Shown here: positions 8,611 through 18,019 of the stretch, piece after piece
Layout of the letters: each line of letters starts with the position of its first letter
Position numbering within the stretch: position 1 is the first letter of the stretch
Assembly: GCA_964424565.1 (NCBI GenBank)
Contig: CAYRIZ010000002.1
Location: forward strand, 1 to 64,000
Direction of reading: 5' to 3'
Length of the DNA: 64,000 nt
Source of the DNA: Avisuccinivibrio sp964424565
GTDB lineage: Bacteria; Pseudomonadota; Gammaproteobacteria; Enterobacterales; Succinivibrionaceae
Notes under the pieces: generated by a model
Told to the model about the DNA's origin: nothing
Database searches by the model: none
What the model saw: the letters and a program-made list of their open reading frames with translations, nothing else
Made by a program: the position numbers and the translations under genes

Positions 8611-9456
8611 TTAATGTTGTGTGAATCTGCCCCGGGTGACGCGTACCCGGCCTGAATAATCCTTAATGCCTACAATATCAGCAAAGCCGCGCCGGCGCAT
8701 CAGCTCTGCGGCACTTTCATGCTGTGTCCAGCCGTGCTCAAACATCAGCACCCCGCCCGGGCGCAGAAAAGCAGGTGCTTCCTGCACAATAATGCGGATG
8801 TCGTCCAGGCCGTCCTCTCCGGACACCAGAGCATTCTGCGGCTCAAAGTTCAGACCATTGCGCTGCAGATGCGGATCACCGGCGGCAATATAGGGAGGAT
8901 TGGAAACTATTAGATCAAAAAGCCGGCCCTGCAGGGGAGCAAACCAGGAGCCCTGCACAAATTCCACATTAAGGCCCAGGGCGCGCGCATTTTCCGCCGC
9001 CGTCTGCAGGGCCGGGGCAGAAATATCCACAGCGCAGGCGCGGCAGTGCGGCCGCTCCTTTTTCAAAGCCAGGATCACCGCGCCGCTGCCTGTACCCAGA
9101 TCCAGCACATCGGTAAACTCCTGCTGCAGAGCGGCTTCCACCAGCACCTCAGTGTCGGGCCGGGGGATGAGCACATGAGGATTGACCTTAAGATCAAAAG
9201 ACCAGAACTCCCGGTGCCCCAGCAGATAAGCCTCAGGCTCGCCGGCGGCGCGGCGGGAGATTAAAGATAAAAATTCAGCGGCGGTGGTGTCTGCCATCTG
9301 ATCCTGATCATGGGCAATGAGACCGGCCCGGCTCAGCCCGGTCAGCTGCATTAAAAGCAGCGCGGCATCGAGCCTGGCGCTGTCGATGCCGCTTTGTTTT
9401 AAAATCTGCTCTCCCTGCCGCAGCAGGCAGGCTACAGTATTACAGTCCGCCGGCAC
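8611..9456 (-). CDS. prmC: Release factor glutamine methyltransferase PrmC (HemK)
   Basis: S-adenosylmethionine-dependent enzyme that methylates the Gln of the GGQ motif in RF1 and RF2. The 281-residue protein has the helical N-terminal domain, the SAM-binding DLGTGSGAVILAL (about residues 117-129) and the catalytic NPPY in SNPPYIAAGD (about 185). A GTG at 9456 is the most likely start, inside the end of prfA (17-base overlap), indicating translational coupling to its own substrate gene. A later start is not excluded because no strong ribosome-binding site was seen. Confidence 0.95.
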   Translation of the reverse strand: MPADCNTVACLLRQGEQILKQSGIDSARLDAALLLMQLTGLSRAGLIAHDQDQMADTTAAEFLSLISRRAAGEPEAYLLGHREFWSFDLKVNPHVLIPRPDTEVLVEAALQQEFTDVLDLGTGSGAVILALKKERPHCRACAVDISAPALQTAAENARALGLNVEFVQGSWFAPLQGRLFDLIVSNPPYIAAGDPHLQRNGLNFEPQNALVSGEDGLDDIRIIVQEAPAFLRPGGVLMFEHGWTQHESAAELMRRRGFADIVGIKDYSGRVRVTRGRFTQH

Positions 9457-10534
9457 GGGCCATCTCCGCCAGCTGTTCGGCCTGATATTCCTCCATCACC
9501 GGCTTGAGCACCAGATCGAGATCGCCTTCCATTACCTCGCTTAAGCGGTACAGGGTAAGGTTGATGCGGTGATCGGTGACGCGGCTCTGCGGGAAATTAT
9601 AGGTGCGGATGCGATCTGATCTGTCGCCTGTACTTAAAATGCTGTGGCGCACTTCAGCCGCCTCGGCATTGCGCTTGTCTTCCTCCATCTGGGCCAGACG
9701 GGACAGCAGCACTTCCATGGCTCTTTCACGGTTGCGGTGCTGTGAGCGCTCATCCTGACATTCCACCACTATGCCTGTGGGCAGATGGGTGATGCGGATG
9801 GCGGAATCGGTTTTGTTGATGTGCTGACCGCCGGCACCTGAAGCCCTGAAGGTATCAATGCGCAAATCAGCAGGATTGACTTCCGGAGCCTTGGAGGGCG
9901 GGATCTCCGGCAGTACCATTACCGTACAGGCCGAGGTATGCACCCGGCCCTGGGCTTCAGTCACCGGTACGCGCTGCACCCGGTGGCCGCCGGATTCAAA
10001 CTTCATGCAGCCGTAGGCACCTTCACCGGAGAGTTTGGCTATCACTTCCTTGAAGCCGCCCACTTCTCCCTCACTGCTGGAGACTATATCCAGCTGCCAG
10101 TGCTTGGATTCACAGTATTTGGTATACATGCGGAAAAGCTCACCGGCAAACAGGCTGGCCTCATCGCCGCCGGTGCCGGCTCTGATCTCCAGGAAGCAGT
10201 TGCAGTCATCGCGCTCATCATGCGGCAGCAGCATCAGCTGCAGACTGTGCTCCAGGGACTGCAGGCGCTCCCGGGTGGGCTCCAGCTCTTCTTCAGCCAT
10301 GAGTTTTAATTCTTCATCAGAGCTCTCCAGCATCAGCTGCATTTCTTCCACATCAGCAGAGGCAGTCTGATAATTCTTAAAGGTAGTGACCAGCTCCTGC
10401 AGCCGGGAATATTCGCGGTTCAACTCGCGGAATTTCTCCTGATCGGCTATGACCTCAGGCTGGCTGATCAGCTGTTCTACTTCCTGATGACGCTCGACTA
10501 AAGCCTCGAGCCTGCGCAAAATACTTTCCTGCAT
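9440..10534 (-). CDS. prfA: Peptide chain release factor 1
   Basis: Terminates translation at UAA and UAG. The 364-residue protein carries the GGQ motif (GAGGQHINKTDSAIR) and, for stop-codon recognition, PVT (in RVPVTEAQGRVHTS) at the place of the RF1 PxT motif; RF2 would have SPF. N-terminal coiled coil and C-terminal domain are complete. It is translationally coupled to prmC, which modifies its GGQ glutamine. Confidence 0.98.
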   Translation of the reverse strand: MQESILRRLEALVERHQEVEQLISQPEVIADQEKFRELNREYSRLQELVTTFKNYQTASADVEEMQLMLESSDEELKLMAEEELEPTRERLQSLEHSLQLMLLPHDERDDCNCFLEIRAGTGGDEASLFAGELFRMYTKYCESKHWQLDIVSSSEGEVGGFKEVIAKLSGEGAYGCMKFESGGHRVQRVPVTEAQGRVHTSACTVMVLPEIPPSKAPEVNPADLRIDTFRASGAGGQHINKTDSAIRITHLPTGIVVECQDERSQHRNRERAMEVLLSRLAQMEEDKRNAEAAEVRHSILSTGDRSDRIRTYNFPQSRVTDHRINLTLYRLSEVMEGDLDLVLKPVMEEYQAEQLAEMARAGGL

Positions 10535-10632
10535 AATTTATTTTCTGGTTTCTGGATTTTCTGTTCTCACGGACTGACAAATAAACTAAATCAACCCGCC
10601 ATTTTAGCAGATTTCATCATCTGCCCGCCAGA

Positions 10633-11085
10633 TTAGATCCCTTTTAGGATGTCCGGCCCCAGCTTGTCCAGCCCCTCCCGCAGCAGGCGCACCAAATCCT
10701 CCAGCACAGGAGAGGAGACCGGGGTACGCTCCAGGCGGGTACACAGCGCGGTGTAAAACTGCAGCTGCCGGGCATTCAAAGCCGTGCCGGCCCGTCTGCC
10801 CGCCCAGTAACAGCCGTGCAGAAAAATGCCGAACACAAAAATAATGGACAGTACGGCCAGCGGCCAGTTGCTGGTCTGGGTGTAAATAAAGGAAATGCCC
10901 TTGAGACCGCCGCCCTGCACAAAATTCCACAGCAGGACAAATACTATAAAGGGAGGGATCAGCCGGCGGCCCCAGCGCATAAAGTAGCGTACGCGAATCT
11001 CGGGGAACACCGCCCCCAGTATAGGATGCTCAGGCCACAGCTCCAGATAGCGGCTACCCCTGAGCATAGTCTTAAAGATATTCAT
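10633..11085 (-). CDS. yfbV: YfbV (UPF0208) inner-membrane protein
   Basis: A 150-residue protein with two hydrophobic helices (about 45-62 and 78-97) and a cytoplasmic tail. The N-terminal layout (GSRYLELWPEHPILGAVFPE followed by Arg-rich sequence), the Trp/Gly/Arg loop after helix 2 and the C-terminal LREGLDKLGPD resemble E. coli YfbV, whose gene lies next to ackA-pta. Here it is divergent from pta, so the neighbourhood is conserved while ackA is absent. In E. coli the protein is linked to insulation of the Ter macrodomain. Confidence 0.82.
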   Translation of the reverse strand: MNIFKTMLRGSRYLELWPEHPILGAVFPEIRVRYFMRWGRRLIPPFIVFVLLWNFVQGGGLKGISFIYTQTSNWPLAVLSIIFVFGIFLHGCYWAGRRAGTALNARQLQFYTALCTRLERTPVSSPVLEDLVRLLREGLDKLGPDILKGI

Positions 11086-11328
11086 GCCTCAAAGCTCCTG
11101 CGCCGGGAGTACAGCCGGCGGCACTGCAGCTTCAGTCTAAAGCCCGCCGCCCTGCAGCGTCAATCTGCAGCCGCAACCTTTGACCGCACGTCATTTTTGC
11201 AAAAATTGTGAGAATAGTAGTGATCTGAACTCTTTGCCTGAACAGGTTTGCAGCGCGGCAGTGCTATAATCTCAGCGATGTTTTATCTCTGCCCGTGGGC
11301 AGATAGTTACATTTTTGGAGTATTAGCT

Positions 11329-13296
11329 GTGTCTCGTAACCTTATTCTTGTTCCGGCAGGCAAATCTACCGGCTTGTATGTTGCCAGCTTAGGCTGCACC
11401 GCATCTTTGAATGCCAACGGCCTGAAGGCTGTATTGTTCCGCCCTCTGGACTGCTGCCGCAACGTCTGTGAAGCCTCCCTTTCCGTCAGCCTGTGCGAAG
11501 CTGCCAAACTGATTTCCCAGAATAAGAGATCTGAATTATTGGAAACCATAGTCGGCAACTACAACAAACTGGTGGCCGCAGAGCAGCCCGATGTAGTAGT
11601 AATCGAGGGTGTGGTTACCCCGAATCTGGATCAGGACATCCTCAATGCTGAAATCAGCCATGCCTTTGATGCTGAAATCCTGGTAGTCGATCAGGGCACC
11701 TGCTGCAAAGCCGCCGCTGCCCGCGCCATCACCCTGCAGCCTTTCGGCAATGCCGCTGCCACCCGTGTGCTCGGCGATATAGTCTTAAATCCTGATGCCC
11801 CGCTGGCCGCCTGCGGCAAGAAGCTGGTACTCGCCGGTGCCGCCGCTCCTGCTCAGGACAGCTGCTGCTGTGAGGACAAAGCCGGCTGCCTGGACAAGGT
11901 TGCCGCCGTGATTAAGTACAATCCCGACTGCTATGCCGTCAGAGCCTGCGATATAGCCGCCTTCCTCAAGACTGAGGTCAAGAGCGGAAATGCTGCCTGC
12001 CGCGTCACCTCTGTCTGCTTTGATGCCGCCCAGGCCGATGAGAAGAGCGTGCTGATCACCGCCTGCGTACCTGCCGCCACCAAGGCCGGCGTAGTGCTCC
12101 TGACTGAGGGTGCCACCGGTGCCGTCGAGGGTGCCGCCGTGATTGAAACCGCCCTGAGCACCTTTGATGCCGCCGCTGCCCTGGCCAATCTGCCGGCCGG
12201 TCTGCCCTGCGACGATCAGGAGAAGGCCGATCTGTGCGCCGCCTATGCCGCCCAGAGCTTCTGCAGCTGCCTGGCCGAGCACTTCAAGCAGCCTGAGGAT
12301 CGCGTACCGCTGATGAGCCCGGCTGCCTTCCGCTACAAGCTGACCGAGCTGGCCCGTGCCGCCCACAAGCGCATTGTGCTGCCTGAGGGTGATGAGCCGC
12401 GCACCGTCTGCGCTTCCGCCGTGGTAGCCCGTCAGGGTATTGCCACTCCGGTGCTCCTGGGCAATAAGGAGAAGATCCTGGCCGTAGCCGCCGAGAAGGG
12501 GGTGACCTTGGGCGAGGGCGTGGAGTTCATCGATCCTGAGGAAGTACGTGAAAACTATGTGGCCCGCCTGGTTGAGCTGCGCAAGAAGAAGGGGCTGACC
12601 GAAGAGCAGGCCCGCGAGCAGCTCAAGGACAATGTAGTGCTCGGCACCATGATGCTGGAGCGCGGTGAGGTGGACGGTCTGGTCTCCGGTGCCGTACACA
12701 CCACTGCCAACACCATTCGTCCGCCGCTGCAGATCATCAAGACCGCTCCTGGTGCCTCCCTGGTATCTTCAGTATTCTTCATGCTGATGCCCGAGCAGGT
12801 TTATGTCTTTGGTGACTGCGCCATCAACCCCAACCCCAACCCTGAAGAGCTGGCCGAGATCGCCATTCAGTCCGCCGATACCGCCAAGACCTTTGGCATC
12901 GATCCGCGTGTGGCCATGGTGACCTACTCCACCGGCACCTCCGGCAAGGGCCCGGATATCGACATGGTGGTGGAAGCCACCCGCATCGCCAAGGAGAAGC
13001 GTCCTGATCTGAACATCGACGGTCCGCTGCAGTACGACGCCTCCGTGATGCCGGATGTAGCCGCCCAGAAGGCTCCCAACTCCACCGTAGCCGGCAAGGC
13101 CACCGTGTTCATCTTCCCTAGCCTGGCTACCGGCAACACCGTGTACAAGGCCGTACAGCGCTCTGCCAACCTGGTCTCCATCGGACCTATGCTGCAGGGT
13201 ATGCGCAAGCCGGTCAATGACCTGTCCCGCGGCGCCCTGGTCGATGATATTATCTACACCATCGCCATTACCGCCATTCAGGCCACTCAGGGCTGA
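11329..13296 (+). CDS. pta: Phosphate acetyltransferase
   Basis: Interconverts acetyl-CoA and acetyl phosphate; with acetate kinase it yields ATP in fermentation. The long form (655 residues) has an N-terminal P-loop/DRTGG regulatory portion (SRNLILVPAGKSTGLY at the start) and a C-terminal catalytic PTA domain from about residue 345 (KRIVLPEGDEPRT, then TYSTGTSGKGPD). The GTG at 11329 is chosen because it aligns with the family N-terminus and has GGAG eight bases upstream. The linker near residues 177-188 contains a Cys cluster (DSCCCEDKAGC). Codon use is very strongly biased to GCC/CTG/AAG, suggesting high expression. ackA is not adjacent. Confidence 0.96.
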   Translation: MSRNLILVPAGKSTGLYVASLGCTASLNANGLKAVLFRPLDCCRNVCEASLSVSLCEAAKLISQNKRSELLETIVGNYNKLVAAEQPDVVVIEGVVTPNLDQDILNAEISHAFDAEILVVDQGTCCKAAAARAITLQPFGNAAATRVLGDIVLNPDAPLAACGKKLVLAGAAAPAQDSCCCEDKAGCLDKVAAVIKYNPDCYAVRACDIAAFLKTEVKSGNAACRVTSVCFDAAQADEKSVLITACVPAATKAGVVLLTEGATGAVEGAAVIETALSTFDAAAALANLPAGLPCDDQEKADLCAAYAAQSFCSCLAEHFKQPEDRVPLMSPAAFRYKLTELARAAHKRIVLPEGDEPRTVCASAVVARQGIATPVLLGNKEKILAVAAEKGVTLGEGVEFIDPEEVRENYVARLVELRKKKGLTEEQAREQLKDNVVLGTMMLERGEVDGLVSGAVHTTANTIRPPLQIIKTAPGASLVSSVFFMLMPEQVYVFGDCAINPNPNPEELAEIAIQSADTAKTFGIDPRVAMVTYSTGTSGKGPDIDMVVEATRIAKEKRPDLNIDGPLQYDASVMPDVAAQKAPNSTVAGKATVFIFPSLATGNTVYKAVQRSANLVSIGPMLQGMRKPVNDLSRGALVDDIIYTIAITAIQATQG

Positions 13297-13359
13297 TACA
13301 AAGCCTTAAGTTAAAAAATTGACCAGGTCTGCAGCCTGATACAGGCTGCAGTCATGCAG

Positions 13360-13390
13360 AAGGGGCAGTAAGCGTTACTGCCCTTTTCTT
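13360..13390 (+). terminator. pta terminator
   Basis: Stem GGGCAGTAA (13363-13371) pairs with TTACTGCCC (13375-13383) across a 3-base loop and runs straight into TTTTCTTTT. A strong intrinsic terminator. Confidence 0.9.
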
Positions 13391-13469
13391 TTGCCTGGCG
13401 GTTACCCTCCCTTCTCCCTTAGTGTATTCGCGGCTGCAGCTTGGCTGCAGGCTGCTGCAGGAGACAAAT

Positions 13470-14408
13470 TTGCATTACATCATCACCGGCGGCAGCGGCT
13501 TCATCGGCCGGGCCCTGATTCAGGAATTGATTTCCGCTCCCAACAGCGACGCCGGGAGCATTACCGTGGTGAGCAGACAGCATCGGCAGGTGCACGAGTT
13601 TCTGCCGCCCGGGGCTTCCTTCAAAGGTGACTTTCGGATACTCACCTGGCAGGAAACTGCGCAGGATCCAAAAAGGCTCCGCCTGCAGGACAGCATTTTC
13701 ATCAATCTGGCCGGAGAGAATATTGCCGCCGGACGGCTGGGGAGAAAGAGGCAGCTGCTGCTGCAGAGCCGGCTGGCAGGCATTGAATTGTGTCTGAAAG
13801 TAAAAGAAAAAGGCTGCGGCTCGCCGCGGCTTTTTGTGCAGGCTTCCGCACTCTCGGCCCTGCAGGACAGCGATGTGGAAACAGGCGAGGATACGCCGGC
13901 AGGCTCAGGACCTTTGAGCGAAATCTGCAGTCTGCTGGAGCAGGAAGTCGGAAAAATAGCTGGAATACAGACCCTGTGCGTACGCCTGCCCATGGTGCTG
14001 GGGCGCTACTGCGTACTGCTGCAGCAAAGTGCGGCTCTGCCGCGGCTGCAACTGCTCCCCGGCAGCAACTATCTGCCCTGGATCTCAGTGTATGACTGCG
14101 CCCGCGCCCTGCATGCCGTCTGCAGAAGGCAGCTGACCGGCACCATCAATCTGGCCGCGCCTGCTTATGCCACGGCCGCAGATCTTTTAAGAGCCGCCGG
14201 TCATGCCGCCCCGCGGCGGACACGCTGGCAGCAATTGCTCGGCCGTCTGCCGCCTCTGCCCTGCCCTGCTGCCCTGCTGCATCAGGCCGCCTCCTATGAC
14301 CACCGTCTGCTGCTGTTGCTGGAAAACAAGAAGATCAAACCCGAGCGGCTGGAACAGCTGCCTTTTGTCTTTGCCGATATGAGTGTGGAGCAGGCCTTAA
14401 CCCGCTGA
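13470..14408 (+). CDS. yfcH: YfcH-type NAD(P)-dependent epimerase/SDR protein
   Basis: Extended short-chain dehydrogenase of the TIGR01777/YfcH type; substrate unknown. The N-terminal HYIITGGSGFIGRALIQEL is the Rossmann dinucleotide motif, followed by FINLAGENIAAGR and LFVQASALSAL, as in YfcH. 312 residues. The start is placed at TTG 13470 because AGGAGA is six bases upstream and the Rossmann strand begins immediately; ATG-initiated alternatives upstream lack a site and homology. In E. coli yfcH lies close to ackA-pta-yfbV, so this is partial synteny. Confidence 0.85.
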   Translation: MHYIITGGSGFIGRALIQELISAPNSDAGSITVVSRQHRQVHEFLPPGASFKGDFRILTWQETAQDPKRLRLQDSIFINLAGENIAAGRLGRKRQLLLQSRLAGIELCLKVKEKGCGSPRLFVQASALSALQDSDVETGEDTPAGSGPLSEICSLLEQEVGKIAGIQTLCVRLPMVLGRYCVLLQQSAALPRLQLLPGSNYLPWISVYDCARALHAVCRRQLTGTINLAAPAYATAADLLRAAGHAAPRRTRWQQLLGRLPPLPCPAALLHQAASYDHRLLLLLENKKIKPERLEQLPFVFADMSVEQALTR

Positions 14409-14456
14409 GAGAATTAAGGCCGCAGTGTGGGCTGCAGCCTTAGGTGAGTAAAAGCA

Positions 14457-14480
14457 GATTTGGGATTAAGCTCCCAAATC
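14457..14480 (-). terminator. Candidate terminator of the sugar operon
   Basis: A 9-bp inverted repeat GATTTGGGA/TCCCAAATC (14457-14465 with 14472-14480) lies after the araD stop. On the minus strand it is followed by TGCTTTTACT, a moderate T run. It may serve the convergent yfcH gene too. Confidence 0.6.
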
Positions 14481-14506
14481 ACAGGCGTTTTTTGTGGATA
14501 TCTCTA

Positions 14507-15220
14507 TTAGTGATGGCCGCCGGCCTGACCGTAGTAGGCATTGGCACCATGCTTTCTTAAATAATGCTTGTCCAGCAGGGTCTGCTGCATGCTCTCTATC
14601 TTGCCGCCGCGCAGCATGCAGCTGTGGAAGGCCATAAAGGCTACTTCTTCCAGCACTACTGCATTGTAGACGGCATTGGCCGGAGAGGTGCCCCAGGTGA
14701 AGGGACCGTGGGAGTGGACTATGACTGCCGGCACATCCTTCATGGGGATACCGCGCTCGCGGAAGGTCTCCACTATTACCTTGCCGGTCTCGGCCTCATA
14801 CTCGCCCTGAATTTCGGCATCGGTCATCATGCGGGTGCAGGGCACGGCGCCGTAGAAATAGTCGGCACCGGTGGTGCCCAGAGCCGGAATGTCCATGCCG
14901 GCCTGAGCCCAGGAGGCGGCATAACGGGAATGAGTATGCACTATGCCCATGATGTCTTCGCAGGCGCGGTACAGCTCCAGATGAGTGGCGGTGTCGGTGG
15001 AAGGATTTAAATCACCCTCTACCTTTTCACCTGTCTTCAGATCGATCACCACCATATCGGCGGCAGTCATGCTCTCATAGTCCACGCCTGAGGGCTTGAT
15101 CACCACCAGGCCGGCATCACGATCTATACCGGAGACATTGCCCCAGGTGTAAGTCACCAGATTGCGCTGCGGCAGTTCCAAATTGGCCTTAAAGACCTCA
15201 TTTTTTAAATCTTCCAACAT
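14507..15220 (-). CDS. araD: L-ribulose-5-phosphate 4-epimerase
   Basis: Converts L-ribulose 5-phosphate to D-xylulose 5-phosphate, the last step bringing L-arabinose (or L-ascorbate-type substrates) into the pentose phosphate pathway. The class II aldolase/epimerase fold is shown by NVSGIDRD, KPSGVDY, the zinc-binding HTHSRYAASWAQAG and HSHGPFTWG. 237 residues against 231 in E. coli AraD. The ATG at 15220 has AAGG eight bases upstream. It closes a minus-strand operon after the ABC importer and an FGGY kinase. SgbE or UlaF are paralogues with the same reaction; context favours arabinose. Confidence 0.9.
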   Translation of the reverse strand: MLEDLKNEVFKANLELPQRNLVTYTWGNVSGIDRDAGLVVIKPSGVDYESMTAADMVVIDLKTGEKVEGDLNPSTDTATHLELYRACEDIMGIVHTHSRYAASWAQAGMDIPALGTTGADYFYGAVPCTRMMTDAEIQGEYEAETGKVIVETFRERGIPMKDVPAVIVHSHGPFTWGTSPANAVYNAVVLEEVAFMAFHSCMLRGGKIESMQQTLLDKHYLRKHGANAYYGQAGGHH

Positions 15221-15319
15221 TTTGTGTACCTTCTTTTTCTGCGGTTGTGCCCCGCTTACATGACACTTAAGGTGAAAATCAATCATCCCCGCCGGCAGGC
15301 GCTGGCGGGGCTTAAACTC

Positions 15320-16900
15320 TTACTTAAAGTCAGCGGCAGCCGCCTTTTCGGCGCTCAGCCCGGCCTTGTAGCCGGCCATGAAGCGCTCAAAGCCGGCTGC
15401 ATCGGCGGCAGTGGGCTCTATGGTGCTGCCCTGACTGTCCCTGAAGACTTTGGTATTGAGATAATCAGGCAAAGTCTCCCCTTCTGCCTTATTGACCTCA
15501 TAGGCCGCCAGCAGGGCTATACCCCAGGCACCGCCTTCACCGGCAGTTTCCATTACGGAGACGGGAGTATTCATGGCATCGGCCATGATCTTCTGGCCCA
15601 CGCCGCGGGTCTTAAACAGGCCGCCGTGGCCCAGCAGGCGATCAAGACCTACTTTTTCGTCATTGATCAGTATATCCATGCCTATCTTCAGGGCACCCAG
15701 AGCACTGTAGAGGTGGGTGCGCATGAAGTTGGCCAGGGTGAATTTGGCATCAGGCTGCCGCATGAAGAGCGGACGGCCCTCCTCCAGGCCGGTGATGAAC
15801 TCACCTGAATAGTAGCCGTAGGCCATCAGGCCGCCGCAGTCACTGTCTCCGCTCAGGGCATTGCGGTAGAGCACGGAGAAGAGATCATTGGTGGAGATTT
15901 TGGCGCCTATCTTGTCGGCAAATTCAGCAAACAGCCCTACCCAGGCATTGAGATCGGAAGTGCAGTTGTTGGCATGCACCATGGCCACCGGCAGACCGTC
16001 GGGGGTGGACACCATGTCCAGCTCGCGGTGCAGGGCCTTTAAGGACTGCTCCAGCACGATCATGGCAAAAATGGAAGTGCCGGCCGAGACATTGCCTGTG
16101 CGTACGGCCACGGAATTGGTGGCCACCATGCCGGTGCCGGCATCGCCCTCAGGCGGGCACAGCGGAATGCCGGGCTGCAGGGTGCCGGTGGGATCGAGCA
16201 GCAGGGCACCTTCGGCAGTCAGGGTGCCGGCCGGCTCACCTGCACACAGCGCTTTGGGCAGCAGAGCATAAACATCTATGTCATAGCCTTCGGCGCGGGC
16301 CGTGTCATTGAATTTGGCCATCATGGCCTGATCGTAGTCCCTGATGGTGTGATCTATGGGGAACATACCGGCGGCGTCACCTATGCCCAGCACCTTCTGC
16401 CCGGTCAGCTTGTAGTGAATATAGCCGGCCAGGGTGGTGAAGAAGGCCAAATCCTTTAAATGCGGCTCCTTTTTGAGCATGGCCTGATAGAGATGGGCTA
16501 TGGACCAGCGCTCGGGAATATTGAAATTGAAGATCTCAGTGAGTTTCTCGGAGGCACTTCTGGTGATGGTATTGCGCCAGGTCCTGAAGGGCACCAGCAG
16601 ATTGTCGTCCTGGTCAAAGGCCAGATAGCCGTGCATCATGGCGGAGAAGCCCATGGCGGCCACCTGAGTGATCTTCTGGCCGAATTTCTCTTCTACTTCC
16701 GCGCAGAGTTTGGCATAGCAGTCGCGCAGGCCGCCCCAGATATCATCCAGGGTATAGGTCCAGATGCCGTCCTCGAGGCGGTTTTCCCAGTCATGGGCCC
16801 CCTGGGCCACAGGATGGTGCTGTTCATCTATCAGTACGGCCTTGATGCGGGTGGATCCAAACTCAATGCCTATACTGCATTTGCTTAAATCTAAAGTCAT
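15320..16900 (-). CDS. araB: FGGY-family carbohydrate kinase, probable L-ribulokinase
   Basis: ATP-dependent sugar kinase, here expected to make L-ribulose 5-phosphate for AraD. The N-terminal IGIEFGSTRIKAVLID is the phosphate-1 motif of the hexokinase/actin fold; GDAGTGMVATNSVAVRTGNVSAGTS and the C-terminal ETAGEGGAWGIALLAAYE match FGGY signatures. At 526 residues it is shorter than E. coli AraB (566) and more like the ribulokinases of anaerobes. It lies between the importer permeases and araD, with about 100 bases to each. Specificity is inferred from araD; L-xylulokinase is an alternative. Confidence 0.78.
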   Translation of the reverse strand: MTLDLSKCSIGIEFGSTRIKAVLIDEQHHPVAQGAHDWENRLEDGIWTYTLDDIWGGLRDCYAKLCAEVEEKFGQKITQVAAMGFSAMMHGYLAFDQDDNLLVPFRTWRNTITRSASEKLTEIFNFNIPERWSIAHLYQAMLKKEPHLKDLAFFTTLAGYIHYKLTGQKVLGIGDAAGMFPIDHTIRDYDQAMMAKFNDTARAEGYDIDVYALLPKALCAGEPAGTLTAEGALLLDPTGTLQPGIPLCPPEGDAGTGMVATNSVAVRTGNVSAGTSIFAMIVLEQSLKALHRELDMVSTPDGLPVAMVHANNCTSDLNAWVGLFAEFADKIGAKISTNDLFSVLYRNALSGDSDCGGLMAYGYYSGEFITGLEEGRPLFMRQPDAKFTLANFMRTHLYSALGALKIGMDILINDEKVGLDRLLGHGGLFKTRGVGQKIMADAMNTPVSVMETAGEGGAWGIALLAAYEVNKAEGETLPDYLNTKVFRDSQGSTIEPTAADAAGFERFMAGYKAGLSAEKAAAADFK

Positions 16901-16981
16901 CTTATTCTTCCCTATTCGCTGGCCTGCCCCGCTCGGGAAGCAGGCCCTGTGTGCTTGTACAGATTTTTCCTGCCGGGGGCT

Positions 16982-18019
16982 CTAGGCCTTTCCGTGCTGA
17001 TTGGATTCCTTGCCGGAGTCTTCGGCCTGAAGGCTCATCATCTTGTTGCGGTGCTCGGTGACCAGAGCCTGCATGACTATGAAGATGCACAGCAGAATAC
17101 CGACTACTATCTTGGTCCACCAGGCAGACAGCGTACCCTCAAAGGAGATGATGGTCAGGATGGTGCCCTGAATCATCACACCCAGTACCGTGCCCGGAAT
17201 GAAGCCTACGCCGCCCATCAGCTGCGTGCCGCCGATCACCGAGGAGGCTATGGCATCCATTTCCATGCCCAGGGCATGCTGAGCGTAGCCGGACAGCATG
17301 ATCCAGGAGTAGGCTATGCCGCCCAGAGCTGAGCAGAAGCCTGAGATCACATAGACCATGACGCGGATGAAGTCCACGCGCAGGCCCATCAGCCTGGCTG
17401 ACTGCTCATTGCCGCCCACAGCATAGACGCCGCGGCCAAATGAGGTATAGCGCAGTACCAGGGTGGCGATAATGACTACGATGATGGAAATCACTGCCCC
17501 CAGCGAAATGTAGTAATCGCCGAACTCAAAGGACATGAAGGCCAGATCGCAGTAGCTCTCATTGGTTATGGCCACGGACTCACGGGAGATGATGGCAGTA
17601 AGACCGCGGCACAAAAACATGGTGCCCAAAGTCACAATGAAGGGCTGCAGCTGAAAGTAGGTGATGAGCACACCATTGAGCAGGCCCACGGCTATGCCTA
17701 TGAGCAGGACTATAAGCATGCACAGATACGGATTTAAGCTGGTATCGCGCATCAAATAGGCCAGGGTCATGCAGCTTATGGCCACCACTGAGCCCACGGA
17801 CAAATCTATACCGCCGCCGCCGGAGAGAATGGCAAAGGTAATGCCCGTGGTCACTATGATGAGCGGAGCATTGTCTATAAACAGATTTAAAAACACCTGC
17901 AGGCTGAAGAAACCGTCAAAGGCTACAGAGCCTGCCCCAAACAGCACTATGAAGAGCACCCCGGTCACATAAAATGAGAACATGGGGGATGCTGCTAAGT
18001 TTGAAAAGAACTTACCCAT
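16982..18019 (-). CDS. yjfF: Sugar ABC transporter permease, YjfF-like
   Basis: Second inner-membrane permease of a CUT2/RbsC-type sugar importer, 345 residues with about nine or ten hydrophobic helices. ILSGGGGIDLSVGSVVAISCM is the family signature, and GVYAVGGNEQSARLMGL plus GGVGFIPGT follow as in YjfF. The ATG at 18019 is preceded by AAGGAGG and overlaps the stop of the upstream permease by 8 bases, indicating coupled translation. The gene order binding protein, ATPase, permease, permease matches E. coli ytfQ-ytfR-ytfT-yjfF and the araUVWZ arabinose importers described in Shewanella. Confidence 0.88.
   Translation of the reverse strand: MGKFFSNLAASPMFSFYVTGVLFIVLFGAGSVAFDGFFSLQVFLNLFIDNAPLIIVTTGITFAILSGGGGIDLSVGSVVAISCMTLAYLMRDTSLNPYLCMLIVLLIGIAVGLLNGVLITYFQLQPFIVTLGTMFLCRGLTAIISRESVAITNESYCDLAFMSFEFGDYYISLGAVISIIVVIIATLVLRYTSFGRGVYAVGGNEQSARLMGLRVDFIRVMVYVISGFCSALGGIAYSWIMLSGYAQHALGMEMDAIASSVIGGTQLMGGVGFIPGTVLGVMIQGTILTIISFEGTLSAWWTKIVVGILLCIFIVMQALVTEHRNKMMSLQAEDSGKESNQHGKA

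Noticed and set aside
11785..12699. Long minus-strand open frame opposite pta
   Set aside because: Gly/Gln/His-rich artefact of the GCC/CTG codon bias of pta; no independent coding signal.
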